From Nocardioides sp. URHA0020 (lineage in GTDB: Bacteria > Actinomycetota > Actinomycetes > Propionibacteriales > Nocardioidaceae), in NCBI RefSeq assembly GCF_000620705.1, contig NZ_KK211166.1, positions 607,117 to 671,116 on the forward strand: a DNA stretch of 64,000 bases, written 5' to 3'. A program made the translations under genes and the position numbers. Below are positions 7,875-15,915 of the stretch, one piece after another. The notes under the pieces were generated by a model. The model had not been told where the DNA came from, ran no database searches, and saw only the letters and a program-made list of their open reading frames with translations. Within the stretch, counting starts at the first letter, position 1, and each line of letters opens with the position of its first letter.

Positions 7875-9723
7875 GGTGGTGGACGTAGCACCAACGCCAG
7901 TCCTCGTCGGGCTCGACGGACTGCATGACCGGGTGGGTCGTGTCGTGGAAGTGCGCGGTGGCGTGCTGCAGCGGTGAGGAGTCGCAGCACGCGACGTTGC
8001 CGCACTCCAGGCAGCGGCGCAGCGCCACCCACTGGGTCCCGTCGTCCAGACAGCCCTGGCAGAACTCGCCCCGCGGCACGTCCGCGACCGGGTAGGCCAG
8101 CAGGTCGTCGCACTCGTCGCCGAGGTGGAAGCGCAGGGCGCTGTCCCGCTTGATCTGCTCGCGCTCCTGGGTGGCGATGTCGATCATCGACTCCTCGACG
8201 TCGAGGGACGCGAGGACCTCGGCGATCACCTCGGACGCGACCGTGCCCGACTTGCGGATCTCCAGGACCCGGCGGCGCTCCGCCCCGATCATCGCGATCC
8301 GGACGCGCGAGTAGAGGTCGCTCGGCGACTCCTGGTCAGCGGTGGTGCCCAGCCGCTCCCAGGCCGCGAAGTTGCGCTGGTCGGACCGCTGCCGGATCAG
8401 GTCGATCACGCCGTGCGGGTCGTCGTACTCCAGCTGCTCCAGCGCCTGGAAGCCGGCCTTCGAGGCCTGCTGCAGCAGGGTGGCCCGGGCCAGCGCGTCG
8501 TCCATCGGATCCGGCGGCGGCACCTCGAGCCTGCGCGCCAGCCAGGGCAGGGTGAGTCCCTGGATGAAGAGCGTGCCGGCCACCACCGTGAAGGCGATCA
8601 GCAGCAGGATCTCACGGTGGTCGAAGTCCTGGGGGATGATGAACGCCGCCGCCAGGGTGACCACTCCGCGCATGCCGGCCCAGCCGAGGATGAAGGTGTA
8701 CTGCCACGGCGGACGCCGCCGGGTGACCGGGTCGGGACCGGGCCGCACCAGCGCGTAGCGCGCGATGAACACCCAGACCATCCGCAGCGCGATCACGCCG
8801 ACCAGCGACGCGGTGCACACCAGCACGATCCGGCCCACGGACAGGTCGCTCTTGCCGACGTCGGCGAAGAGCCACGACGCCTGGAGCCCGATCAGCAGGA
8901 AGACGGTGTTCTCCAGCAGGAAGGCGATCGAGCGCCAGTTGATGCGCTCGGCGATCCGCGACTGTGCGGTCTGCAGGATCGGCGCCTTGTGGCCGAGCAG
9001 CAGACCCGCGACGACCACGGCGATCACACCCGAGGCGTGCGCCTCCTCCGCCAGGATGTAGGCCGCGAACGGCACCACGAACGAGATCGCGGTGTCGAGC
9101 AGCGGATCGTTGATCCGGCGGCGCACCCACGCCACGACCAGGAAGATCGCGAAGCCGATCAGCGCACCACCGGCGGCCGCCCACACGAAGTTCAGGCCGA
9201 CGCGCCAGGCGGCGATGCTGCCGGCGAGCAGGGCGGTCCGCAGCGCCACCAGGGCGGTGGCGTCGTTGAGCAGCGACTCGCCCTCGAGGATCGTGACGAT
9301 CCGTCGCGGCAGCCCGATCCGGCGCGCGATCGCGGTCGCGGCCACCGCGTCGGGCGGCGCGACGACGGCCCCGATCGCGAACGCCGCCGGCCACGAGACG
9401 TCGGGGATGCACTCGTGCACCAGCAGAGCGATCCCGACGGTCGTGAAGACGACCAGCCCGATGGACAGCAGCAGGATCGAGCGCCGGTTGGCGTTGAAGT
9501 CGACCAGCGAGGTCTGGATCGCGGTCGCGTAGAGCAGCGGCGGCAGCAGCCCGAGCAGGACCACCTCGGGCTCGAGGTGGACCTCCGGCATCCCCGGCGC
9601 GTAGGACACGGCCACCCCGGCCGCGATCAGGACCAGGGGCGGCGGCAGGTCGGCCCGGTCCGCGAGCGCCGTGACGGCGAGGACCCCGACCACGAGCGCG
9701 ACCAGGAAGAAGGCGATTTCCAC
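7864..9723 (-). CDS. Na+/H+ antiporter (CPA1) with C-terminal UBP zinc finger
   Basis: A 619-residue membrane protein. The first 400 residues hold about 12 hydrophobic segments and match CPA1/NhaP-type cation-proton exchangers, including the conserved FAIGAVVAPPDAVAATAIA and EGESLLNDATALV segments, the latter carrying the ion-binding Asp. A cytoplasmic region of about 130 residues follows. The last 75 residues form a UBP-type zinc finger (FCQGCLDDGTQWVALRRCLE, CGNVACC, HATAHFHDTTHPV). In eukaryotes this finger binds ubiquitin C-termini; its bacterial role is not known. The GTG start gives a natural first membrane helix. Confidence 0.9.
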   Translation of the reverse strand: MEIAFFLVALVVGVLAVTALADRADLPPPLVLIAAGVAVSYAPGMPEVHLEPEVVLLGLLPPLLYATAIQTSLVDFNANRRSILLLSIGLVVFTTVGIALLVHECIPDVSWPAAFAIGAVVAPPDAVAATAIARRIGLPRRIVTILEGESLLNDATALVALRTALLAGSIAAWRVGLNFVWAAAGGALIGFAIFLVVAWVRRRINDPLLDTAISFVVPFAAYILAEEAHASGVIAVVVAGLLLGHKAPILQTAQSRIAERINWRSIAFLLENTVFLLIGLQASWLFADVGKSDLSVGRIVLVCTASLVGVIALRMVWVFIARYALVRPGPDPVTRRRPPWQYTFILGWAGMRGVVTLAAAFIIPQDFDHREILLLIAFTVVAGTLFIQGLTLPWLARRLEVPPPDPMDDALARATLLQQASKAGFQALEQLEYDDPHGVIDLIRQRSDQRNFAAWERLGTTADQESPSDLYSRVRIAMIGAERRRVLEIRKSGTVASEVIAEVLASLDVEESMIDIATQEREQIKRDSALRFHLGDECDDLLAYPVADVPRGEFCQGCLDDGTQWVALRRCLECGNVACCDSSPLQHATAHFHDTTHPVMQSVEPDEDWRWCYVHHLTA

Positions 9724-9777
9724 GGGCCCATCCTCGCCGACGATTGCGTCAGCGGCATGTCGCGTTCGCGCAGAGCG

Positions 9778-10686
9778 TCAGGCGGGCTGCGCGATCCACC
9801 GCATCGGGTCGCCCCAGCCGAGCTCGTCGACGCCGTGACGAGCGAGCGCGAGGGTCACGAGCGTGCGCCGGTGGGCGGCGAAGGTGAGCACGTGCGCGAT
9901 CATCCCGCCGTACGTGAAGACCTCGGCCGGCTCGCACAGCGCATCGACGAACGTGTCGTCCAGGCGGCCGGCGTCGACCACCTCCCGCACGTGGGAGAGG
10001 TACGTCGACCCCTCCACCGCGAGCCGCTCGCGCATCGAGGGCAGCGACTCGTGGTCCTCGACCGACCAGTCGTAGTCACGGGTGGCGAGGGCGGCGTTCC
10101 ACATCCCCATCTGCCCGACCAGCCGGGACAGCAGGGAGCGGATCGTCTGGTGGTCGTCGTCGACGTCGAGCTCGATGACCTGGTCGAGCTGGTCGTCCGT
10201 GAGCCGGGCGGCGACGCGGACCATCTCGCCGGTGAGCCAGACGTGGTGCTCGATCATCTTCGTGAGCAGCTCCATGGCAGTGACCTCATCTCGTGCGGGC
10301 AGCCGCAGGCTGCCGGGTGGGTGGAAGTGGACGCCGCTCGGCGCCTCGATCTGGAGATGTCCGGGCTTGCGACGCCACGCGGACGGCGCGGCGCCGTACG
10401 CCCGGGTGAAGGCGCGGGTGAACGCCTCGTGGGACCCGTAGCCCGCCTCGACGGCGACGTCGATCAGCGGGGCCGAGGTCGTGATCATCCGGTACGCCGC
10501 CCGCTCCAGCAGGATGCGCCGGCGGAAGGCCTCGGGCGGCTCGCCCGCGATCGACCGGATCATCCGGTCGAGGTGGTAGCGGGAGAAGTGCAGCCGCTCG
10601 GCCCGCTCGTCGGCGCTCAGGTCGTGGTCGTCGAGCGCCCCGGCGAGGTGGTCGACGAAGTCCGCGAAGGTGTCGGCAGCGGTCAT
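9778..10686 (-). CDS. AraC-family regulator fused to a DinB-like domain
   Basis: A 302-residue two-domain protein. Residues 1-110 form an AraC-type DNA-binding domain with two helix-turn-helices (ERAERLHFSRYHLDRMIRSI and PLIDVAVEAGYGSHEAFTRA, then FTRAYGAAPSAWRR). Residues 130-302 resemble the four-helix DinB/YfiT fold (MELLTKMIEHHVWLTGEMVR and a central QMGMWNAAL), which in other proteins binds a metal and acts as a thiol-dependent transferase. The combination suggests a transcription factor that senses a small molecule or thiol. It lies 54 bp upstream of the antiporter gene on the same strand and may be cotranscribed with it. Confidence 0.85.
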   Translation of the reverse strand: MTAADTFADFVDHLAGALDDHDLSADERAERLHFSRYHLDRMIRSIAGEPPEAFRRRILLERAAYRMITTSAPLIDVAVEAGYGSHEAFTRAFTRAYGAAPSAWRRKPGHLQIEAPSGVHFHPPGSLRLPARDEVTAMELLTKMIEHHVWLTGEMVRVAARLTDDQLDQVIELDVDDDHQTIRSLLSRLVGQMGMWNAALATRDYDWSVEDHESLPSMRERLAVEGSTYLSHVREVVDAGRLDDTFVDALCEPAEVFTYGGMIAHVLTFAAHRRTLVTLALARHGVDELGWGDPMRWIAQPA

Positions 10687-10756
10687 GGCTCCATCATCGG
10701 CCGCGGATGGTCCGGGCCGCTTGATCGAAGTTGCGGACAGCCGCCAACCGATGCCA

Positions 10757-10791
10757 TATCGTTTGTCGATACTAACGAAAAACGATATGGA
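10757..10791 (+). promoter_or_regulatory. Promoter with paired operators for the DUF2975/XRE operon
   Basis: TATCGTTTGTCGATA (10757-10771) is a 5-5-5 inverted repeat. The second site TAACGAAAAACGATA (10773-10787), read on the other strand, is TATCGTTTTTCGTTA. The two are 16 bp apart centre to centre and lie in an outer 11-bp perfect inverted repeat (CCATATCGTTT at 10754-10764 and AAACGATATGG at 10780-10790). TTGTCG (10763-10768) and TATGGA (10786-10791) make a plausible -35/-10 pair with 17 bp between, so both sites cover the promoter. The XRE protein encoded by the same operon is the obvious candidate repressor. Confidence 0.7.
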
Positions 10792-10797
10792 GTGGCC

Positions 10798-11472
10798 ATG
10801 AGCAAGACCTCGCGCGACCCGCTTGCCCCGATCGACATCGCGGTGACCGCGCTGCTCGCGCTCCTGGCTGGGGGTCTCGCGCTGCTCGCGGTCATCGCCA
10901 TCGTCGATCTGGCGGTCCATGGCTCGACGGACGTGCGGGTGCTCGGCATCGGGCAACCGACCTGCGTGACGGCGGAGTCCGGTGACGTCCCCTGGGGAGG
11001 TAGCGGCGCCCAGGAGCCGCCGGCCGAGGGGGTCGTGGGGCTGCACACCGACGTCGCGAGGCAACGCGCGACCCAGGCCGAGGTCTGCCTGAAGGACCCC
11101 ACGCCGATGCAGCAGGCAGCCGGCTCCCTGGCCACGCTCGGCGACATCGTCTTCGCGGTCGGCGGGCTGCTGCTCGTCCAGCGCGTGGTGCGCACCGCCC
11201 GCCGTCGAGGCCTCTTCACCGAGGAGACGGCCGACCGGACCCGTCAGCTCGGCTGGTTCCTGCTGGTGATGACCCTCCTGTGGCCGGTGCTGGCCGGTGC
11301 CGGCACGGGGGTCGTGCTGTCTGCTGCCGTCCGCGACGTCTCGTGGCGCCGCGGCCTGCTCAGCGCCGACCTCTCCTACACCCTGCTCGTCGTCGCGATC
11401 GGCGTGCTGACCTTCGCCCGGATCCTGCGCCAGGCCGTGCCGTTGCAGGAGGAGGTGGACTCGACCGTATGA
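10798..11472 (+). CDS. DUF2975-like membrane protein
   Basis: A 224-residue protein with four predicted membrane helices: about residues 15-40, 110-130 (LATLGDIVFAVGGLLLVQRVV), 145-170 and 190-210. The loop between helices 1 and 2 is extracytoplasmic and has two cysteines. The arrangement, and the XRE partner gene overlapping its stop codon, match the DUF2975 family, which is always found beside a small Cro/C1-type regulator; a biochemical function is not known to me. ATG at 10798 follows the -10 box by 6 nt. Paired operator sites lie over the promoter. Confidence 0.8.
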   Translation: MSKTSRDPLAPIDIAVTALLALLAGGLALLAVIAIVDLAVHGSTDVRVLGIGQPTCVTAESGDVPWGGSGAQEPPAEGVVGLHTDVARQRATQAEVCLKDPTPMQQAAGSLATLGDIVFAVGGLLLVQRVVRTARRRGLFTEETADRTRQLGWFLLVMTLLWPVLAGAGTGVVLSAAVRDVSWRRGLLSADLSYTLLVVAIGVLTFARILRQAVPLQEEVDSTV

Positions 11473-11714
11473 GCGCGGCTCCGGAGGACCACCGCGTCGT
11501 CGTCCGTCTCGACGCCCTGCTGGAGGCACGCGGCATGACCCTCACCGAGCTCGCCGACCGGGTCGGGGTCACGGTCGTGAACCTGTCGATCCTCAAGAAC
11601 GGTCGCGCTCGGGCGGTCCGGTTCAGCACGTTGACCGCCCTCTGCGACGCCCTCGACTGCCAGCCCGGCGACCTCCTGGGCGTCGACCGAGCCGGCGGGG
11701 ACACGGCGCCCTGA
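11469..11714 (+). CDS. XRE-family transcriptional regulator (YozG-like)
   Basis: An 81-residue protein that is almost only a Cro/C1-type helix-turn-helix (residues 10-70): VRLDALLEARGMTLTELADRVGV, then LSILKNGRARAVRFSTLTAL, ending in CQPGDLLGV, the usual end of this domain. It overlaps the membrane-protein gene by ATGA, so the two are made together. Small size and partner gene fit the YozG-type regulators seen with DUF2975 proteins. It probably binds the two TATCGTTT-type sites upstream of 10798 and controls its own operon; this is inferred, not shown. Confidence 0.88.
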   Translation: MSAAPEDHRVVVRLDALLEARGMTLTELADRVGVTVVNLSILKNGRARAVRFSTLTALCDALDCQPGDLLGVDRAGGDTAP

Positions 11715-11740
11715 TCCCGGCATCCGCCTACGGTGAGGGC

Positions 11741-12367
11741 GTGACCTACCTGCTCCTGCCGAGCCCCCTCCTGGGCCCGACCTCGTGGGCGCGGGTCGCC
11801 GAGCTGCTCGACGCGCGGGTGGCCGATCCCCGCGGCGCGACGACGTCGGCCGACGTGCTGGCGGCGTACGTCGCTGCCGCCGAGGGCCTGAGCGACGTCG
11901 TGCTCGTCCCGCACAGCAACGCCGGCCTCTACGCGCCGCTGCTGGGCGCCCGGATCGGCGCCGACGCGGTCGTCTACGTCGATGCCGCGCTGGCCGGCGA
12001 CGGTCCCGACACCGGGCTCGCGCCGGAGGGGTTCCTGTCGTTCCTGCGCGGGCTCGCCGACGCCGAGGGACTGCTGCCGCCGTGGTCGCAGTGGTGGGAC
12101 GACCCGGTCGTCGACCTCGTCCCCGCCGACGGTCCACGGCTGCCGCTGACGTACTTCACCTCACGGATCGAGGTGCCTCCCGGCTGGGCGGACCGGCCGA
12201 GCGGCTACCTGGCCTTCGGCGACACCTACGCCGAGGAGATCGCCTTCGCGCGCACGCACGGGTGGCCGCTCGCCGCGCTGCCGGGGCGTCACCTGCACCA
12301 GCTGGTGGCGCCCGCCGACGTCGCGGCCGCCGTCAGCGACCTGGCTGCTCGGGCCGCAGCGCCCTGA
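11741..12367 (+). CDS. Alpha/beta-hydrolase-like protein
   Basis: A 208-residue protein with an alpha/beta-hydrolase layout but a reduced core. LLLPSPLLGPTSWARVAELL resembles the first strand and oxyanion region. VVLVPHSNAGLYAPLL is a nucleophile elbow with Ser at about residue 57, where PHSNAG replaces GHSxGG. GRHLHQLVAPADVA near the C-terminus could supply the catalytic His. The substrate is unknown. The GTG at 11741 is 6 nt from a TACGGT -10 box (11729-11734). Its last 35 bp overlap the 3' end of menD on the other strand. Confidence 0.78.
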   Translation: MTYLLLPSPLLGPTSWARVAELLDARVADPRGATTSADVLAAYVAAAEGLSDVVLVPHSNAGLYAPLLGARIGADAVVYVDAALAGDGPDTGLAPEGFLSFLRGLADAEGLLPPWSQWWDDPVVDLVPADGPRLPLTYFTSRIEVPPGWADRPSGYLAFGDTYAEEIAFARTHGWPLAALPGRHLHQLVAPADVAAAVSDLAARAAAP

Positions 12368-13913
12368 TCCGGGCGTCCAGCTCACGACGGTTGTCACGGC
12401 GTACGACGGCCTCGACGACCTCGATCCCGCCGTTGGGGCTGGCGAGCGCCTGCTCGAGCTCGGCCAGCGAGCCGACCTTCCAGTGGGGGGTCCGCGTCGC
12501 GGCGCAGAGCGCGGCGAGGTCGACGCCGTGCGGGGTGCCGAAGAGCTTGTCGAAGCGGTCGTCGTACGCCGGGTCGCCCTGCTCGAGCATCGTGAAGATC
12601 GAGCCGCCGTCGTCGTTGACCACCACGATCGTCAGGTCGGGCACGGGCTCACCGGGGCCGATCACCAGGCCGTTGGCGTCGTGCAGGAAGGTCACGTCGC
12701 CCATCAGCGCGAAGGCCCGGGTGGTGTCCGGTCGCGCGAGCGTGGCGCCCACGGCGGTGGAGATGGTGCCGTCGATGCCGGCGAGCCCGCGGTTGGCCAC
12801 CACCTTGCGGCGGGCGCCGACCTCGTAGCGCGGCACCATCAGGTCGAGGTCGCGGATCGGGCTCGAGGCGCCCACGACGAGCAGCCCGCCGTGCGGGAGC
12901 GCACGGGCCACCGCACCGGCCACCTCGTACGGCGTGAGCTCCGCCTCGGCGGCGAGCAGCGCGTCGAGCCGGCGACCCACGCCGGCGTCGGCCGCGTGCC
13001 ACTCCTCGAGCCAGGCGGGGTCGTCGGGCCGCTCGGCGTACGGCACGGCGACCAGCCGCTCGTCGACGGCAAAGGGTCGCTCGGTCCACACGCCCTGCGT
13101 CGGGGTGTCGACGACCTGCACGTCGGCGCGGGCGAGCAGCCGGCTGACCGGACGGGACAGGGTCGGGTGACCGCAGACGACGACCCTCTCGATCCGGTCG
13201 GCGAGCTCGCCGGCGAGCAGCAGGCGGTAGGTGCGCAGCGCGTTGGCGCCGGTGCGCGAGCCGCTGCTGGGCTCGGCGAGCAGGGGCCAGCCCCCGCCCT
13301 CGGCGAGCTGGCGGGCCTGCGGTCCGGCGTCGTCACCGGCCACCACGACGGTGCGTGGGCCGGAGGGGATCGTGATCCGCACCAGCGGCCGGGCGAGCTT
13401 CGGCGCCGGGCCGGGGGTGACCTCCGGCTCCCAGCGCGAGTCCGGCAGCAGCGGCTCGTCGAGCGGCACGTTGAGGTGGACCGGCCCGACCTGCTGCAGG
13501 TCGATCCCCGCGCTGGCGTCCTGGGTGGGGACCAGCGGCCCGAAGACGCCGAGCTGGTCGGTGGTCTGGTTGGCGTTGGTGCCGCGCAGCCGCGGCGGCC
13601 GGTCGGCGGTGACCACGACCAGCGGCAGCCCGACGTGCGCCGCCTCCAGGAGGGCCGGGTGCAGGTTGGCGACGCCGGTCCCGGACGTGCAGACGACCGC
13701 GGCCCGGTTGCCGTTCTTGGTCAGGCCGAGGGCCAGGAAGCCGGCGGTGCGCTCGTCGATGCGCGTGTGCAGCCGCACCAGGCCCGCGGCGGCGGCGTCG
13801 TACGCCGCGAAGCTGAGCGGCGCGTTGCGCGAGCCCGGAGCGATCACGACCTCGGTGACGCCGGCCTCGACCAGCGCGGTGACGACGGCGCGCGCGAGGT
13901 CGGTGGCGGTCAC
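12333..13913 (-). CDS. menD: 2-succinyl-5-enolpyruvyl-6-hydroxy-3-cyclohexene-1-carboxylate synthase
   Basis: A 526-residue thiamine-diphosphate enzyme that joins isochorismate with 2-oxoglutarate (SEPHCHC synthase), the second menaquinone step. The N-terminal APGSRNAPLSFA (about 25-36) is a MenD signature. The ThDP/Mg site is GDVTFLHD (405-412) followed by NDD at 433-435 (VVVNDDGGSIF). The GTG start overlaps the menC stop by 4 bp, so it follows menC in a menE-menC-menD operon. The 3' end overlaps the convergent hydrolase gene by 35 bp. Length fits the family at the short end. Confidence 0.95.
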   Translation of the reverse strand: MTATDLARAVVTALVEAGVTEVVIAPGSRNAPLSFAAYDAAAAGLVRLHTRIDERTAGFLALGLTKNGNRAAVVCTSGTGVANLHPALLEAAHVGLPLVVVTADRPPRLRGTNANQTTDQLGVFGPLVPTQDASAGIDLQQVGPVHLNVPLDEPLLPDSRWEPEVTPGPAPKLARPLVRITIPSGPRTVVVAGDDAGPQARQLAEGGGWPLLAEPSSGSRTGANALRTYRLLLAGELADRIERVVVCGHPTLSRPVSRLLARADVQVVDTPTQGVWTERPFAVDERLVAVPYAERPDDPAWLEEWHAADAGVGRRLDALLAAEAELTPYEVAGAVARALPHGGLLVVGASSPIRDLDLMVPRYEVGARRKVVANRGLAGIDGTISTAVGATLARPDTTRAFALMGDVTFLHDANGLVIGPGEPVPDLTIVVVNDDGGSIFTMLEQGDPAYDDRFDKLFGTPHGVDLAALCAATRTPHWKVGSLAELEQALASPNGGIEVVEAVVRRDNRRELDARIRALRPEQPGR

Positions 13914-14866
13914 GGTCGACGATCCTGCCGCACGCGGTCGCTCCTGAGCGCACGCACCTCGGCCAGCCGGGCCTCCCAGTGCGCGACCCGGTCGGGCCCG
14001 GCGTGCACCAGCGACTCGTCCACGACCGGCAGCCGGACCGGCAGCGCACCGTCGACCGGCAGCAGCGACTCCGTCACGACGTCGGCCCCGAGGAGCTGCA
14101 CGGTCGCCAGCCCGCAGGCGTACGGCAGCTCCGGCAGCGCCGCCGCCAGGGCCACCCCGGCCGCGATCCCGATCGACGTCTCCAGCGCCGACGACACCAC
14201 CACCGGCAGCCCGATGTCCTCGGCGATCCGCAGGCAGGCGCGCACCCCGCCCAGGGGCTGCACCTTGAGGACCGCGACGTCGGCGGCCTCGAGCTCGCGC
14301 ACCCGGTAGGGGTCGGCGGCCCGGCGGATCGACTCGTCGGCGGCGATGGGCACGCCGACCGCCCGGCGCACCCGCGCCAGGTCCTCGACGCTCGCGACCG
14401 GCTGCTCGACGTACTCCAGCCCGCCCGCGGAGCGCTCGAGCACCGGGATGCTCGCGATCGCGGTGTCGAGGTCCCAGAGCCCGTTGACGTCGATGCGGAC
14501 CCTGCCGTCGCGCCCGATCGCGTCACGGACGGCCTCGAGCCGGGCCTGGTCGTCGGCGAGGGTCTGGCCGGGCTCGGCGACCTTGACCTTCGCGGTCCGG
14601 CAGCCACCGCGCAGCACGATCGCGTGCGCCTGGTCGGGCCCGACGGCAGGGACGGTCACGTTGACCGGCACCGAGTCCCGCACCGGCGCCGGCCAGTCAC
14701 CGGCGGCGGCCTCCTCGGCGCAGCGCAGCCAGGGCTCGGCGACGGCCGCGTCGTACTCCAGGAACGGGCTCCACTCCCCCCAGCCGGCCGTGCCCCGGAC
14801 CAGCACGCCCTCGCGGACGGTGATGCCGCGGAACCTCGTGCGCATCGGCACCGACCAGACCCTCAT
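13910..14866 (-). CDS. menC: o-Succinylbenzoate synthase
   Basis: A 318-residue enolase-superfamily dehydratase that turns SHCHC into o-succinylbenzoate. The catalytic KxK is KVK at residues 93-95, the metal ligands are Asp126 (RIDVNGLWD), Glu154 (YVEQPV) and Asp177 (IAADESI), and the second catalytic lysine is Lys201 (VLKVQPLGG). Both lysines needed for the chemistry are therefore present. It overlaps menE upstream (ATGA) and menD downstream. The short actinobacterial form lacks an extended N-terminal cap. Confidence 0.95.
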   Translation of the reverse strand: MRVWSVPMRTRFRGITVREGVLVRGTAGWGEWSPFLEYDAAVAEPWLRCAEEAAAGDWPAPVRDSVPVNVTVPAVGPDQAHAIVLRGGCRTAKVKVAEPGQTLADDQARLEAVRDAIGRDGRVRIDVNGLWDLDTAIASIPVLERSAGGLEYVEQPVASVEDLARVRRAVGVPIAADESIRRAADPYRVRELEAADVAVLKVQPLGGVRACLRIAEDIGLPVVVSSALETSIGIAAGVALAAALPELPYACGLATVQLLGADVVTESLLPVDGALPVRLPVVDESLVHAGPDRVAHWEARLAEVRALRSDRVRQDRRP

Positions 14867-15879
14867 GCCAGCTCCCGGAGGGCGAGCCGGTCGGGCTTGC
14901 CGTTGCTGAGCAGCGGCATGTCGTCGAGCTCGACCAGCTGCCGGGGAGCCCAGGACCGCGGGTGCGCCTGGCCCACCCAGGTCCGGGCCGCGTCGAGCGA
15001 CAGGTCACCGACGATGAAGGCGACGAGCCGGCCGCCCCACTCCTCGTCGGGCACGCCGAGCACCTCGGCCGCCCGCACGTCCGGGTGCTCGCGCAGCCGC
15101 GCGGCGACGGCCGGGGCCGGCACGTTGACGCCGCCGCTGACCACCACGTCGTCGACCCGGCCGAGCACGTGCAGGCGGCCGTCCTCGTCGAGCCGGCCCG
15201 CGTCGGAGGTCACGAACCAGCCGTCCACGAGCACCTCCGCGGTGAGGGCTGGGTCGCCGTCGTACCTCTCGAAGAGCGTCGGGCCGGCGATCCGGATCCG
15301 CCCGCCGGCGTCGAGCGCGACCGCGACGCCGTCGAGGGCGTAGCCGTCGTAGACACAGCCGCCGGCGGTCTCGGCCGAGCCGTACGTCGCGACCACCCGC
15401 ACCCCGGCTTCCTCGGCCCGGCCGCGCAGCGCGGCATCGATCGGTCCGCCGCCGAGCAGCACCGTGTGGAAGCGTCGCAGCGCGTCGGCGTCGGTCTCGA
15501 GGAGGCGGTGCAGCTGGGTGGGCACCAGCGACACGAACGCGTCGGTGGTCGAGCTCGTCGGGCTCGTGGCGTCGGCCGCGTCGGCGAAGTTCGCGTGCTC
15601 GTCGAGCACCACCGGGTCGTGGCCGGCGACCAGCGACCGGCAGATGACCTGCACGCCGGCGACGTACGACGCCGGCAGCGCGAGCAGCCACCGGCCCGAG
15701 CCACCGAGGCGTCGGGCACTGGCCGAGACCGAGGCCAGGACCGCGTCACGGGACAGCACGACCCGCTTCGGGCGGCCGGTCGACCCGGACGTCTCGACCA
15801 CCCACGGTGGCGGTGCGGGAGCCTCCAGCCAGTCCCGGAGCGCGTCGATCGTGGCGCGCGCGGAGCCGGCGGAATTCAC
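14863..15879 (-). CDS. menE: o-Succinylbenzoate-CoA ligase
   Basis: A 338-residue acyl-adenylating enzyme that activates o-succinylbenzoate with CoA. Motifs in order: P-loop TSGSTGRPKRV (about residues 30-40), YGSAETAGG, the ATP-binding TSDAGRLDEDGRLHVLGRVDD and the C-terminal NGKPDRLALREL with the catalytic lysine. It is shorter than MenE of Bacillus or E. coli (about 450-490), because the N-terminal region is reduced; short forms are usual in actinobacteria. The GTG at 15879 is 7 nt from a TACTGT -10 box (15887-15892, minus strand). It is the first gene of menE-menC-menD. Confidence 0.92.
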   Translation of the reverse strand: MNSAGSARATIDALRDWLEAPAPPPWVVETSGSTGRPKRVVLSRDAVLASVSASARRLGGSGRWLLALPASYVAGVQVICRSLVAGHDPVVLDEHANFADAADATSPTSSTTDAFVSLVPTQLHRLLETDADALRRFHTVLLGGGPIDAALRGRAEEAGVRVVATYGSAETAGGCVYDGYALDGVAVALDAGGRIRIAGPTLFERYDGDPALTAEVLVDGWFVTSDAGRLDEDGRLHVLGRVDDVVVSGGVNVPAPAVAARLREHPDVRAAEVLGVPDEEWGGRLVAFIVGDLSLDAARTWVGQAHPRSWAPRQLVELDDMPLLSNGKPDRLALRELA

Positions 15880-15915
15880 GCGACCGACAGTAGTCGTGCG
15901 TGATGGGATGCCGGG

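Noticed and set aside
8125..10797. Long plus-strand frame leading into the DUF2975 gene
   Set aside because: It is antisense to the antiporter and AraC-DinB genes and has no domain. The real gene starts at 10798 after a clear promoter.
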